A DNA stretch of 64,000 nt from CAZKUN01 sp964555935 (GTDB taxonomy: Bacteria; Armatimonadota; Zipacnadia; Zipacnadales; VGFC01), in contig CAZKUN010000013.1 in NCBI GenBank assembly GCA_964555935.1, forward strand, positions 1-64,000. The letters are read 5' to 3'. Below are positions 18,715-28,157 of this stretch, in pieces. A program made the translations under genes and the position numbers. The notes below the pieces were generated by a model that saw only the letters and a program-made list of their open reading frames with translations, searched no databases and was not told where the DNA came from. Position 1 is the first letter of the stretch, and each line of letters opens with the position of its first letter.

Positions 18715-20310
18715 ATGAGCCTGAGGCTGTTCGACGCCCACTGCTACCTCGGCCGGTTCAAGCACCTCGACGAGCGCTACTTCCACGCGCGTGAAGACTT
18801 GCTCGCGGAGATGGATCACTTTGGCATTGCCGAGGCGCTCGTTTGCGACACGCTATCGCGCGAGTTGGACCCTCGAGCCGGTAACCCTCGCATCGTGGAT
18901 CTGTGCAGGGACGAGCCCCGCCTCCACCCGTCGTGGGCGCTGGCCCCGCCCGTGCAGTCGCTGCCGTTCCCGCTTGACGAGTTGCCCTCGGCCATGGCCG
19001 ACGCGGACGTGCGGGCTGTCCGGCTGTTCCCCGGCCACCTGGAATTCACGCTCGACGAGTGGTGCGTCGGTCCAATCCTGGAAGTGATGCAAGACATCCG
19101 CGTGCCGGTCCTCATCGACCCAACGCCGGCCCTCAAGGCGGCGGGGCGAGACCTCACCGACTGGGACGCGATGGTCCGGCTGTGCAAGGCATTCCCGGAT
19201 CTACCGATCATCGCCGCCGAACAGCGGTGGTACTGGCGCGATCGCACGTTCTACCCCGCGCTGGAGGCCTGCGAGAATCTTCACCTCGAGCTGAGCGCGT
19301 TCTGGATGTTCCGCGGCATTGAGTTCGTCTGCCGGGAATATGGGGCGCATCGATTGCTGTTTGGCACGAGGCTGCCGGTCCGAGACGCGGGGGCAACGGT
19401 GGCGCAACTCCAATACGCAGAGATCTCCGACGAGGAGAAGCAAGCCATCGCGGGGGACAATCTGCGCCAGATGCTCGACCTCGATCCCCAGCCGATCGAG
19501 CAGGTCGCGCCGGACCCCGGCCTCGGCACGTGGTACTCGGCAGTCCGGGCGGCCCAAGAACCCTTCGCGGGCGAGACGCTGGTCGACATCCACGCGCACA
19601 TCGGCCCGGGCTCACCGTACTTTCTCCCGGATTCCGAACCGGACCAACTCGTCCGCCAGATGGACCGACACGGCATCAGCAAGATGGTGAGCTTCGCCTT
19701 CGCCGGGATGAACGCGGACTGGGCCTGGGGCAACGACTTCGCGCACCAGGCGGCCTGCGATCACCCCGGCCGGATCCTGCCGCTCGCCCAAGTGAATCTG
19801 TGGGATGATGCGGAGATGACTCGCGAGATGGAGCGCTGCTGCGACGAATTCGGCTTCTGGGGCGTGAAGCTGCACCCTTGGTGGAACGAATACCCCGAGA
19901 CGGGCGATCATGTCAGGCGGTGCTGCGAGTTCGTCAACGATCGAAAGCTCATGTTGCTCAACCACCACTGGGGCCCGCCCACCGCCCTCGACGAGATCGC
20001 CAAGGACTGTCCGAACGCTCAGCTCATCGTCGGACACTTGGCTCTGGATGCCGAGTACGCGCGGGTGATCAATGAGAACGACAACGTGCACATCTGCACG
20101 TGCCTGCCGGTCCTGCGAGGCGAGGTCGAGCAAGCGGTGAAGCTGATCGACACGAGCAAAATCATGTTTGGCTCGGATGTCCCCGACCTGCCCATTCCCA
20201 TCGGCTTCGGATCGATTCTCTACGCGAGGATCGATGACGAGGCGAAGCGCGCCATCATGGGCGTAAACGCTCAGCGACTACTGGAGAAGATCACATGCGC
20301 GAAAACATGA
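18715..20310 (+). CDS. Tandem double amidohydrolase-2 domain protein
   Basis: Start at ATG 18715 (GGGGAG 8 bases upstream, protein MSLRLFDAHC); the frame is open further upstream through palindromes and is not coding-like. 531 residues holding two amidohydrolase_2/TatD-like barrels. The second (about 280-531) has the intact metal motif DIHAHIG (H293, H295), VKLHPWW, LNHHW, GHLALD and FGSDVPD. The first (1-270) keeps the order of elements but has DAHCYLG in place of HxH and FGTRLP in place of the FGSD aspartate, so it is probably catalytically dead. The next gene overlaps it by 16 bases. Likely hydrolyses or decarboxylates a small metabolite in the cytoplasm; substrate unknown. Confidence 0.85.
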   Translation: MSLRLFDAHCYLGRFKHLDERYFHAREDLLAEMDHFGIAEALVCDTLSRELDPRAGNPRIVDLCRDEPRLHPSWALAPPVQSLPFPLDELPSAMADADVRAVRLFPGHLEFTLDEWCVGPILEVMQDIRVPVLIDPTPALKAAGRDLTDWDAMVRLCKAFPDLPIIAAEQRWYWRDRTFYPALEACENLHLELSAFWMFRGIEFVCREYGAHRLLFGTRLPVRDAGATVAQLQYAEISDEEKQAIAGDNLRQMLDLDPQPIEQVAPDPGLGTWYSAVRAAQEPFAGETLVDIHAHIGPGSPYFLPDSEPDQLVRQMDRHGISKMVSFAFAGMNADWAWGNDFAHQAACDHPGRILPLAQVNLWDDAEMTREMERCCDEFGFWGVKLHPWWNEYPETGDHVRRCCEFVNDRKLMLLNHHWGPPTALDEIAKDCPNAQLIVGHLALDAEYARVINENDNVHICTCLPVLRGEVEQAVKLIDTSKIMFGSDVPDLPIPIGFGSILYARIDDEAKRAIMGVNAQRLLEKITCAKT

Positions 20311-21617
20311 GTATGGCCATAGCGCTAGTCGGCATCGCGTCGCTAGCGCCGGTTGCCCTGGCCGCCGAGACCCTCCCGGACGGCTTCCCCACCCAGCGAG
20401 GCCGGTTCGCCTTCACCAGCGCGCAGATCCTCGCGAATCCTGGCGACCATGCAGAAGAGCTGGAATACCTCTCTCAGTTCGATGTTGTCCTGACGAACGG
20501 ACTCGGGATCGCGCCAGAGGCCACCCGGGACCACCTGCAGGCTCAGGGCTGCGAGCTGTTCCTGTACTTCTGGACCAACGGCCTCTACGCGGAGAATCGG
20601 GTCGCCAACCCGCCGATGGGCGATTGGTGCGATACGCTCGTCGCCAGGCCCCGCATTAACTTCATCGGCGGCGTCCCGCTCCCCAGCCTGGCGGGCAAAC
20701 CGGCCTACTACTACGATCTGACCAATGGCGAGCTGGTGGATCGGCTGTGCGCTGAGATGGCGAAATCCCGTGCGGAAACGGGCTATGACGGCATCTTCTT
20801 CGACTACACCGGCGTGTACCCGCTGCCACCGGAGGTGCTGGAGGTCTGGCAACGCGAGCACCCGGACACGGCGTACGACGAGGGCGTTCTGGACCTGCTC
20901 CGTCGACTGCGCGAAGTCGACCCGGAGTGCCTGATCTTCACGAATCAAGCACACCGCGCGGACGTGCCGCTGCTGGCTGAGGCCGACTACGACTTGGCCG
21001 AGAGCCTGGCGACGAGTTTCATGTGGGGCCCCGAGACGGAGATCGACGGCGAGAAGATCTCAGAGACCTACTTCCGCACTTGGCCCGGCGAGTTCGGCAT
21101 CGAGGGCTCGTATGGCGAGCTGGAAAGGGCTGCCCGCGAAACGCCTCCCCGCCGCGACATGTTCTACCTCGACTACATGCAGCCCCGCTACAGGACGCAA
21201 GCCGACGAAGCGCCGGAAGGGTCGCTTGACCTGGAGGCCGTCTACTACTCCTACTGCGCCGCCGCGCTTTGGGGGAGGGCGGCGGCTTGTAGCGGCTGGT
21301 ACGCAGGGCATGAGTATCGCGGGCCGCTGCACTTCGCCGACCTCGGCGACCCACTCGGAGATGGCCCGGTCGAGGAGGACGGGGCGGTGGTAAGGGAGTA
21401 TCAGCGAGGATTGGTCGTGCTGACCGCGGGTGTCGACCCCGTCTCGATCCCGTATCCTGTTGCAGCGGGCGAAGCGCTGTATGACCTGTTCAGCTCGGCG
21501 TGGATCGAGCCTGTCGATGGCGAGTGCGAGTTGACGCTGGCGCCTGGCGTGAGAAGCATCTCGGGTGAGCCTCACCCAATCGGACGCGTGTACCTGAAAA
21601 CAAGCCGGACCAACTAG
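20295..21617 (+). CDS. Secreted GH114/TM1410-like putative glycosidase
   Basis: 440 residues; ATG 20295 has GGAG 8 bases upstream, while a second ATG at 20307 gives an ATGA overlap with the amidohydrolase stop. Either start leaves a signal peptide (MAIALVGIASLAPVALAAE). The barrel-like body contains DLTNGELVDRLCAEMAKS, YDGIFFDYTGVYP and CLIFTNQAHR, the pattern of GH114 or TM1410-type proteins in which an Asp/Glu pair sits on beta strands. GH114 members cut alpha-1,4-polygalactosamine. The C-terminal 90 residues form a beta-sandwich (YPVAAGEALYDLFS). Part of the four-gene operon 18715-25523. Confidence 0.6.
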   Translation: MRENMSMAIALVGIASLAPVALAAETLPDGFPTQRGRFAFTSAQILANPGDHAEELEYLSQFDVVLTNGLGIAPEATRDHLQAQGCELFLYFWTNGLYAENRVANPPMGDWCDTLVARPRINFIGGVPLPSLAGKPAYYYDLTNGELVDRLCAEMAKSRAETGYDGIFFDYTGVYPLPPEVLEVWQREHPDTAYDEGVLDLLRRLREVDPECLIFTNQAHRADVPLLAEADYDLAESLATSFMWGPETEIDGEKISETYFRTWPGEFGIEGSYGELERAARETPPRRDMFYLDYMQPRYRTQADEAPEGSLDLEAVYYSYCAAALWGRAAACSGWYAGHEYRGPLHFADLGDPLGDGPVEEDGAVVREYQRGLVVLTAGVDPVSIPYPVAAGEALYDLFSSAWIEPVDGECELTLAPGVRSISGEPHPIGRVYLKTSRTN

Positions 21618-21623
21618 GGAGAG

Positions 21624-22775
21624 ATGAGCATGTGGCATTACTTCGACGACGCAGATCTAGCCGCAGTGAAGGAAGTGCTCGACCGAGGCGTTCTGGGGAG
21701 CATCGGTGACGCACCCGCGACACGGGGCTTGGAGGCGGCGTTCTGCGAGGAATTCGGCTCAGCCCACGCGCTTGGCGTCTGCAATGCGATGGCCGGGCTG
21801 CACTCAGCCGTCGCTGCGTCCGGAGCGGGAGCCGGCGATGAAGTCGTTGTCGATTCGCTGGTGGGATTCGGCGCTTTGGCGGTGCTGTTCAACAACGCGA
21901 TCCCTGTGTTTGCAGACGTCCGTCGCGACACTCACACGATGGATGTCGAGTCGCTCCGCTCGCGGATCTCAGAGCGCACGAAGGCGATCATCGTCACCCA
22001 GCTCTGGGGCCTGATCGCCGACATGGACGAGATCATGGCGATCGCCAAGGAGCACGATCTCCTCGTCATCGAGGACTGCGCGCACGCGATCTACGCCACG
22101 TACAACGGCAAGTATGCGGGCACGATTGGCGACGTCGGCGTCTTCAGTTTCCAGGAGAGCAAGCAGCTCTCGACCGGCGATGGTGGGATCGTCCTGTTCC
22201 AGGACCCGGATGTCGGCGAACGGATCAATGATATGGTCACCTTCGGCACGATGCCCTCGCGGGTGGCGCTGAACTACCGCATCACCGAGGTGATGTCGGC
22301 TATCGCTAAGGTGCAACTTGGGAAGACGCCCGGGTACGTCGATATCTGCGTCCGCTCCGCCAACCAGTTCAACGACGCCGTCGCGGGCAGCCCTTTGATC
22401 GCGCCCCAGATCACGCCCGAGGGCCGCGTGAACACCTACCATCTGTGGGCGGCCACGTACGAGGGCGACGATCAGGGCCTGCCGTACGATGACTTCCAAA
22501 GAATCGCCGCCGAGCAGGGCGTCAACTTCATGTGGCGCTACATCCAGCAGGCGCCGTACCTGTTCGACGTCATCCGCGAGCCGGTTGCCTTCGGTCGCGG
22601 ATGCCCGACCCAGTGCCCGCTGCGGGCGCGAGATATCAGCTACGATGAGGGCACGTGCCCGACGGCGGAGCTGATCATGGATCGGATAATGCTGGCCTAC
22701 ACGGGCGGCGACCCAGACGCCAACGCAGTGACCGCGGACGGATTGCGCAAGGCGCTCGAGATCGCCCAAGGTTAG
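21624..22775 (+). CDS. DegT/DnrJ/EryC1/StrS family PLP-dependent aminotransferase (second copy)
   Basis: 383 residues. GGGAG just after the previous stop serves either ATG 21624 or, with better spacing, ATG 21630. PLP-site motifs: CNAMAGLHSAV at the phosphate site, VIEDCAHAIYA (D151), and the lysine in SFQESKQLSTGDGG (K180). Unlike the copy at 4887 the loop after the lysine has near-canonical length. A cysteine-containing stretch FGRGCPTQCPL near the C-terminus is paralleled in the first copy by YGKGCPWDCGH, so the two belong to the same subgroup. It sits 6 bases after the GH114-like gene. Predicted amino-sugar or cyclitol transaminase. Confidence 0.9.
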   Translation: MSMWHYFDDADLAAVKEVLDRGVLGSIGDAPATRGLEAAFCEEFGSAHALGVCNAMAGLHSAVAASGAGAGDEVVVDSLVGFGALAVLFNNAIPVFADVRRDTHTMDVESLRSRISERTKAIIVTQLWGLIADMDEIMAIAKEHDLLVIEDCAHAIYATYNGKYAGTIGDVGVFSFQESKQLSTGDGGIVLFQDPDVGERINDMVTFGTMPSRVALNYRITEVMSAIAKVQLGKTPGYVDICVRSANQFNDAVAGSPLIAPQITPEGRVNTYHLWAATYEGDDQGLPYDDFQRIAAEQGVNFMWRYIQQAPYLFDVIREPVAFGRGCPTQCPLRARDISYDEGTCPTAELIMDRIMLAYTGGDPDANAVTADGLRKALEIAQG

Positions 22776-22826
22776 GATGCGTTGGGACCATTGTGCGCGA
22801 CCTACCAGCCGCCTCGGAGGACCCAC

Positions 22827-25523
22827 ATGAAGCTCGTCTCGCTCATGCTCCTGCTGGCGATGCTCGCCGGCTCCGCGGCCTGCGACCAGTGGTGGCAGTA
22901 CCGCAAGGACCGCCGCCTCTCCGGGCGTTCATCAGCGACCGGCAACATCCAAACACCCGCGGTCAAGTGGTCCCACTCGATCGCCGCGCGCGAGACGCTG
23001 CTCGCCGCCGGGCTGGGCAAGGGCCCGAGGCAGATCGATCTGCCTCTCGATGATCTCGCCACGTTCGATTCGACGATCGCCGACTGGGGCGTCGCGGGCA
23101 GATACCGCACCTCATGGCTCGACCTCGACGGCACTCGTAATCTCACGCCGGACTCCGCGCACTACAACCGCAAGATCGGCAAGGTGCTGCCCGATGCTCC
23201 GGGCTTGCAGATGATCGAGACCGAGCCCCTTGGCTACCCGAAGGTGCCCGGCGTGTACAAAGGTACCGTGCGGCTGAAGATCCGGCGCGATGGCGAGTGG
23301 GTCACGCATTGGGAGGTCGAAACCGACACGCTCATCTGGAGCTGCGAACCGATCTTTGGTGATTTCGATGGCGACGGGGCTAACGAGATTGCCCTGCTTC
23401 CCTGGTACCGGCTCATCATGCTCGATGCCGCCACGGGCGAGCTGAAAGAGCAGTGCAACTACCTCGCCGAGGACGGGAGCGAGATCCCTGGCCATGGCGG
23501 CCGCGCCTACGGTTGGTTCGGGGCCGTCGATCTCAATGGCGACGGTCAAACCGAGTTCGTCATCGTCGAGGACTTCATCCGTTACACCACTGTCATCGGC
23601 CGGCGAAACGGTAAGCTCGAGAGACTGTGGCTGAAGGTGTGGGAGCCGCCCGGAGAGGGCAGCGACACTCCGACAGACGACGAAACGGTCGTCGTGCGCC
23701 TCAACCCGGAGCCCTTGCAGGACATCGACGGCGACGGCGTGCCCGAGATCGTCGTCTCGATCTTCAACCAGACACAGGACAACCGCTGGCACATCACCGC
23801 GCTCGATCCGCTGACCGGCGAGACGAAGCTCGACCTGCCGGGGCAATTCCTCACCGGCTTGCGCGATGCGACGGGCGACGGCGCCCCCGAGCTGTTCTGC
23901 ACGGCCGCCGGTCTCGGGCCACGCATTCCGGAGCCCACGGGACTCTCCATCGTGACGTGCCTGTCCGGCGCCCCCGAGACGCTCTGGGAGATCGAGGGCT
24001 CGGCCTTCGTCACCCACCACACCGGGCACTACCCTCCCCACGTGAACTCCGGCGCAGCCCTGGGAGGGGAGACGATCTTGTGCGGGCCCGTCGCGCCGGA
24101 TCAGCCGAGCGTCTTCTTCACCCGCGGAGCTGTAGCCGACGCTGCGGGCGAGACCGAGGTCACTTGCTGGCAGGCGAGCCCGTCTGGCCGCTTCCGGCGC
24201 GCGGCTCGGTGGACTGGGCCCAACCTTGAGCCTCTGATGACGCGTGCCGACGATGCCGACTCGATCCTGTTGAGGGCAAGCGCCTTCGAGGGCGAGTCCG
24301 CGCGCGTCCGCTGCCCCGGCCGGGGCGCCGACACGACCGCAGTGGCCTCTAAACGCGTCCCGGCGCCGACCAGTCCGGTGGTAGTCGGGCGCGTGGATGC
24401 GGACTCGCCGCCGACGCTCGTCGTTCAGGGCGCGAACGAGACGGTCGACGCGTTCCGCCCGAGCGGCGAATCGACCGAGCGTCTCTGGCGCGTGCCCGGA
24501 CGAGGCATGACGTGCAACAACTACTTCGAGGGCCTTCTCCTGGCCGATCTGACGGGTGATGGCACGCCGTCCGTCGTCGCCGGGCGTCGGGGCGAGGGCG
24601 ACTGCGCGCGGCTGGCCGTGCTGTCTCTCGACACGGGCCAGGAGGTCTGGCACCACGATTTCCCGGATTTCCCAGGTGCGCCGCCGCCATGGAACGTCCC
24701 TGGGTTGATGTACTGGCAAGGCGGCCATTTCCGCGACACCGAGCGGATGGATCTGCTCGTCCAGATGCGCCGGGTCTGGGGGGAGAGCACGCTGTTTGAC
24801 GGCCGAACGGGCGAGCCCGTCTGGAAGCAGACCAAGGGCAGGCCGGGCAGGGGCTTCGGTCGTTGGTGGATGTCGATGTACGACTTCGATGGCGATGGGC
24901 TTGAGGACATCCTCAACATCTATCCGGACATGTTCTGCGTGGCGCGCGGCACCGACGGCGAGCTGCTGGTCGCCGAGGAGGTCGCGAAGTACGTCGACGA
25001 GTACGCCTACTACGCCGACTGCATTGTGGCTGACTTCCTGGACCGGGGCACTCCCCAGATTCTCTACTGCCACGAGTTCGTCACCGCGCTGCTCGACGGC
25101 AACGGTGACCGCATCTGGAAGGTCGCCCACGTTCACCCGATGGGCTGGCGCAACCAGGCCGCCCACGGCGATGTGGACGGCGACGGGAAGACCGAGTTGC
25201 TCTTCCCTGGGGCCATGGGTGAGGATGGCAGGGAATTCCGGTGCCTCGACGCGGCCACGGGCGAGGTGCGGTGGAGTTTCCCGATGCCTGACGAGGCGAT
25301 CAGCTTCCCCGCCGTGGCCGACATGAACGGCGACGGGCGCGACGAGTGCGTCTTCACGATGGGGAGCACGATTCATGCCGTCGGCAATGGCGAGGTGCTG
25401 TGGACGCTCGACTTGCCCGGACGCCTTGGCCCGGTCGCGATTGCCGAGGTCGATGACAGCGGGGCGGCCCAGATTGTGGTGGCGTGCGCCGACGGACACG
25501 TGTACGGGATTGGCCCGGAGTGA
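22827..25523 (+). CDS. Secreted FG-GAP/VCBS-type beta-propeller protein
   Basis: Start at ATG 22827 with GGAGG 6 bases upstream; the frame is open upstream but unlikely to be translated. 898 residues. Signal peptide MKLVSLMLLLAMLAGSAAC; the Cys could be a poor lipobox (S-A-A-C). Eight Ca2+-loop repeats are seen: DFDGDGANE, DLNGDGQTE, DIDGDGVPE, DATGDGAPE, DLTGDGTPS, DFDGDGLED, DVDGDGKTE and DMNGDGRDE, separated by PQQ-like blades such as MLDAATGEL and CLDAATGEVRWSF. No catalytic motif. It probably binds glycan or partner enzymes at the cell surface. Last gene of its operon. Confidence 0.83.
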   Translation: MKLVSLMLLLAMLAGSAACDQWWQYRKDRRLSGRSSATGNIQTPAVKWSHSIAARETLLAAGLGKGPRQIDLPLDDLATFDSTIADWGVAGRYRTSWLDLDGTRNLTPDSAHYNRKIGKVLPDAPGLQMIETEPLGYPKVPGVYKGTVRLKIRRDGEWVTHWEVETDTLIWSCEPIFGDFDGDGANEIALLPWYRLIMLDAATGELKEQCNYLAEDGSEIPGHGGRAYGWFGAVDLNGDGQTEFVIVEDFIRYTTVIGRRNGKLERLWLKVWEPPGEGSDTPTDDETVVVRLNPEPLQDIDGDGVPEIVVSIFNQTQDNRWHITALDPLTGETKLDLPGQFLTGLRDATGDGAPELFCTAAGLGPRIPEPTGLSIVTCLSGAPETLWEIEGSAFVTHHTGHYPPHVNSGAALGGETILCGPVAPDQPSVFFTRGAVADAAGETEVTCWQASPSGRFRRAARWTGPNLEPLMTRADDADSILLRASAFEGESARVRCPGRGADTTAVASKRVPAPTSPVVVGRVDADSPPTLVVQGANETVDAFRPSGESTERLWRVPGRGMTCNNYFEGLLLADLTGDGTPSVVAGRRGEGDCARLAVLSLDTGQEVWHHDFPDFPGAPPPWNVPGLMYWQGGHFRDTERMDLLVQMRRVWGESTLFDGRTGEPVWKQTKGRPGRGFGRWWMSMYDFDGDGLEDILNIYPDMFCVARGTDGELLVAEEVAKYVDEYAYYADCIVADFLDRGTPQILYCHEFVTALLDGNGDRIWKVAHVHPMGWRNQAAHGDVDGDGKTELLFPGAMGEDGREFRCLDAATGEVRWSFPMPDEAISFPAVADMNGDGRDECVFTMGSTIHAVGNGEVLWTLDLPGRLGPVAIAEVDDSGAAQIVVACADGHVYGIGPE

Positions 25524-25592
25524 TTGCCGTCGGAGGGGGTGAATGGGGGGATATTCGGGGCCGCGGCGTCTCTTGGGTGTTTCGGAACAACT

Positions 25593-27029
25593 CTAGCGTC
25601 TCGACCATCGCCGGTAAACGTCCTGCGCCTCACGGAAGAGGTCCTGCACTTCGCGTTGGTGAGCGGCCGTCCGGTACTTGCCCTTCGTCGCGGTCCATTC
25701 GAGCGCTTCGTCGAGCTTGCGGACGAACGCCGTTGCCGCCGGGCCCGCGCTCGCGTTTGGCCTCCCGCACTTGACGTACAACGGACTCGTGTGGGCGAAG
25801 AGCGGCTGGTGGAAGCTGTCGCGGACGTTGCTGGCCAGCCGCGCGGCAAGCCACCCGTCCTCGGGAATCTCAATCTCCACCGACAACTCCCCCGCACGCG
25901 TATCCATCCGATGGTCATGCACCACGCGCCCGTTCCGGATGATTTGCACGGTGTCGACGGAGTAGAACGAATGCCACGACACCGTCACGTGGGCCGTTGA
26001 TCCAGGCTCAAGCTCGAGCGTATCGCCGGGACGCTGCCCGTTGGCCTCCATGAACAGCGCCGGACCATTGGTCACGAACGTCCGCCCCTCGCTCAAGCCC
26101 CGGTACCACGCGTCTGGCTCAAAGTCCCCGGCCGTATCGACGTACACGCGATTTGCCGAGCAGACGAACCAATCCGAGCCGGTTGATGCGGGCAACGTGA
26201 TGCCACAGTTCAGCATGTCATACCAGAGATCGTATTCGGGATCCTGCCAGAACGGATCGAACAGGTTGATCGCGTCGAGTTTCCCCAGCGCCGCGGCGAC
26301 CGGGGCCTCCATCCCGCGACCGTTGTGACACCAGATCACGAGGCCGCCTTGCGCGCGGGCTTCATCACACGCGAGAGATAGCGGCGGGTAATCCGGGTCG
26401 GTTTCATCGACGAGGAAGCCACGACTGATAGGCTCGACGATGTCCTTGATTCTTAGGAACATCACGTGCCCGTATCCGTGCTCGATGCTGTCGGCGCTGT
26501 CGTTATGCCGGCATTCCTCGCCGCATTCGACGTAGTGATGATCTGTCGAGAAATCGGTCAGGAACCCCGGCGAGTACTTGTTGCTGGCGTACGGCAAATC
26601 CCACCGCGTCAGCACGCTGATCGCGGTGACGCGCAGATCCTCAACGCGTGGGTCCAGCCGAAGTCGTTCGTCCGGGCGCTGCTCGTTGTGGTCGTAGTGG
26701 ATGTGCGTGTTGCCGGGGTGCCAGCCTTGTTCGCCGAGCGTGGTCCAGCGCGTGAGGGGGATATCGACCGCCATCGTCCCGGCCGTTGTGGCCTCGACGG
26801 TCATCGAGTAGGGCTCGTACTCCGTGCCGCGCTCGACAACAACCCGCGTTCGCCCGCACCCGACGTCGACGGCAAAGCTGCCGTCGCTGTAGAAGAACGG
26901 ACGTCCCGGACCAACCTTGAGAATCGCATCCTTGGGGTGGGCGAAGTGCCCGCTGGAGGTGAGGACCTCGACGCGCGCCTCGACCGGATGCCCGGTCGAG
27001 GCGTCAGTGATTCTGCCGGTGAGCTTCAT
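25593..27029 (-). CDS. CehA/McbA family metallohydrolase with N-terminal Ig-like domain
   Basis: 478 residues, ATG 27029 with GGAGG 6 bases upstream. Residues 1-95 look like a carboxypeptidase-regulatory/transthyretin-like domain (GRITDASTGHPVEARVEV). The PHP-like metal site follows: GNTHIHYDHN (H109, H111), DHHYVECGEE, HVMFL, IWCHNGRG and STGSDW. CehA/McbA proteins are PHP-fold hydrolases acting on esters or amides. The last 60 residues are helical and charged. No signal peptide, so it is likely cytoplasmic unless exported with a partner. It ends the operon that also holds a dehydrogenase, isomerase-like protein and sulfatase. Confidence 0.8.
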   Translation of the reverse strand: MKLTGRITDASTGHPVEARVEVLTSSGHFAHPKDAILKVGPGRPFFYSDGSFAVDVGCGRTRVVVERGTEYEPYSMTVEATTAGTMAVDIPLTRWTTLGEQGWHPGNTHIHYDHNEQRPDERLRLDPRVEDLRVTAISVLTRWDLPYASNKYSPGFLTDFSTDHHYVECGEECRHNDSADSIEHGYGHVMFLRIKDIVEPISRGFLVDETDPDYPPLSLACDEARAQGGLVIWCHNGRGMEAPVAAALGKLDAINLFDPFWQDPEYDLWYDMLNCGITLPASTGSDWFVCSANRVYVDTAGDFEPDAWYRGLSEGRTFVTNGPALFMEANGQRPGDTLELEPGSTAHVTVSWHSFYSVDTVQIIRNGRVVHDHRMDTRAGELSVEIEIPEDGWLAARLASNVRDSFHQPLFAHTSPLYVKCGRPNASAGPAATAFVRKLDEALEWTATKGKYRTAAHQREVQDLFREAQDVYRRWSRR

Positions 27030-27053
27030 CTGAAGCCTCCGTCTGCATGCCGT

Positions 27054-27089
27054 CCGCGTAGCGACGGGGCTCCCGCCCCGTCGAATCCT
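27054..27089. repeat. Intergenic palindromic repeat, copy 1
   Basis: Core CGACGGGGC-TCCC-GCCCCGTCG. The whole 36-base stretch is the exact reverse complement of 32513-32548. It lies in the 69-base gap between the CehA-like and Gfo/Idh genes, inside an operon, so it is not a simple end-of-operon terminator. Confidence 0.85.
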
Positions 27090-27098
27090 CCCGCGCCT

Positions 27099-28136
27099 CT
27101 AGGCGTAGAATCCGCTGTCGCGCTTGCAGGCCTGGGTCACCCGGACGACCTCAACGGCCTCTGCCGGCTTGACGATCAGCGCTTTGCGCTCGCGCAGGTG
27201 GGCCCAGACATTGTCGTAGAAGTCGCCGATGTTGTCGCCGACCGACGGGACCTCTTCGCTCTGCCACGGGATGACGTCGTCGTTCCCGTAAGCGCGCCCC
27301 GGTGGCGGCTCCTCGACGACCTCGAGCTTCGCGAGCTTCTTGGGATCGAACGATTCGATCGTGCTCGTCCGCCCGTCCGAGACCAGCGTCCCCTCGGACC
27401 CTAGCACGGTCCACAAGGGCTCGGGGAACTTGCAGGCGCTTGAGACTTCCATGTCGAACACCCGCCCGTTCTCCGCGCGCAGCAGAACCTTCACGTGGTC
27501 CTCGACATCCCCGATTCCGCTGATCAGCCGCAGGTCGCAGAAGACGTCCTTCACGGTCGAGCCCAGCATCTGCAGCCCCGCGTCGATGTAGTGAGGGCAG
27601 GTGTTGTTGAGCACGCCGCCGTGGTGGCTGCGCATCGTCTGCCAATCGTTCCGGCGGCTGAACCCAAACGACCGCATCCGGATCTCAAAAACATCTCCGA
27701 TCCGCTTCTCGCGGATGACCTTCAGGATGTGCTGGATGCAGGGGTTGTAGCGGTTATTGTGGTGAACGAGGAGCTTCTTCTTTGCCTTCTTCGCGGCGGC
27801 GACCATGCTGTTTGCCATCGAGACGCTATCGGCGATGGGTTTCTCGCAGATCGCGTGCCGTCCGCTGCGGAGCACATCCTTCGTGATCGGCCCGTGCGTG
27901 TCTGAGTAGCTCGCGACGACCACAACATCCGCGTCGGCGCCCTTCAGCAGCGCCTGGTGATCATCAAAGCACTCGCAGCCCAACTCCTCCGCGACCTCCG
28001 CGCGTCGCTCGGGCAGCCAGTCGGTGACGGCGGTGACTTGGTAGCGCTTGTCATCGCGCACGCGTTTGACGTGGATGTTGTAGCCCGAACGCCCGAGTCC
28101 GACGATACCCAACTTGATCGGCTTCTTGCTTGCCAT
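27099..28136 (-). CDS. Gfo/Idh/MocA family oxidoreductase (second copy)
   Basis: 345 residues; ATG 28136 with GGGAGG 6 bases upstream. Rossmann fingerprint GIVGLGRSG (10-18), catalytic ICEKP (E98-K99-P100), then VHHNNRYNP and a C-terminal substrate domain with HYIDAGLQMLG, where the His/Tyr/Asp residues of the family active site lie. Cytoplasmic NAD(P)-dependent sugar dehydrogenase. It is followed upstream, 21 bases away, by a sugar isomerase/epimerase-like gene; that pair is a frequent signature of 3-keto-sugar or inositol catabolism, which I infer here. Confidence 0.92.
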   Translation of the reverse strand: MASKKPIKLGIVGLGRSGYNIHVKRVRDDKRYQVTAVTDWLPERRAEVAEELGCECFDDHQALLKGADADVVVVASYSDTHGPITKDVLRSGRHAICEKPIADSVSMANSMVAAAKKAKKKLLVHHNNRYNPCIQHILKVIREKRIGDVFEIRMRSFGFSRRNDWQTMRSHHGGVLNNTCPHYIDAGLQMLGSTVKDVFCDLRLISGIGDVEDHVKVLLRAENGRVFDMEVSSACKFPEPLWTVLGSEGTLVSDGRTSTIESFDPKKLAKLEVVEEPPPGRAYGNDDVIPWQSEEVPSVGDNIGDFYDNVWAHLRERKALIVKPAEAVEVVRVTQACKRDSGFYA

Positions 28137-28157
28137 TTGCGGCCTCCCGAAGGCGCG

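Noticed and set aside
23112..25499. Long antisense open frame (795 codons) over the propeller gene
   Set aside because: The plus-strand frame has a signal peptide, ribosome site and clear repeat domains; the antisense product is rich in Arg/Val/His with no domain, as expected opposite a GC-rich gene.
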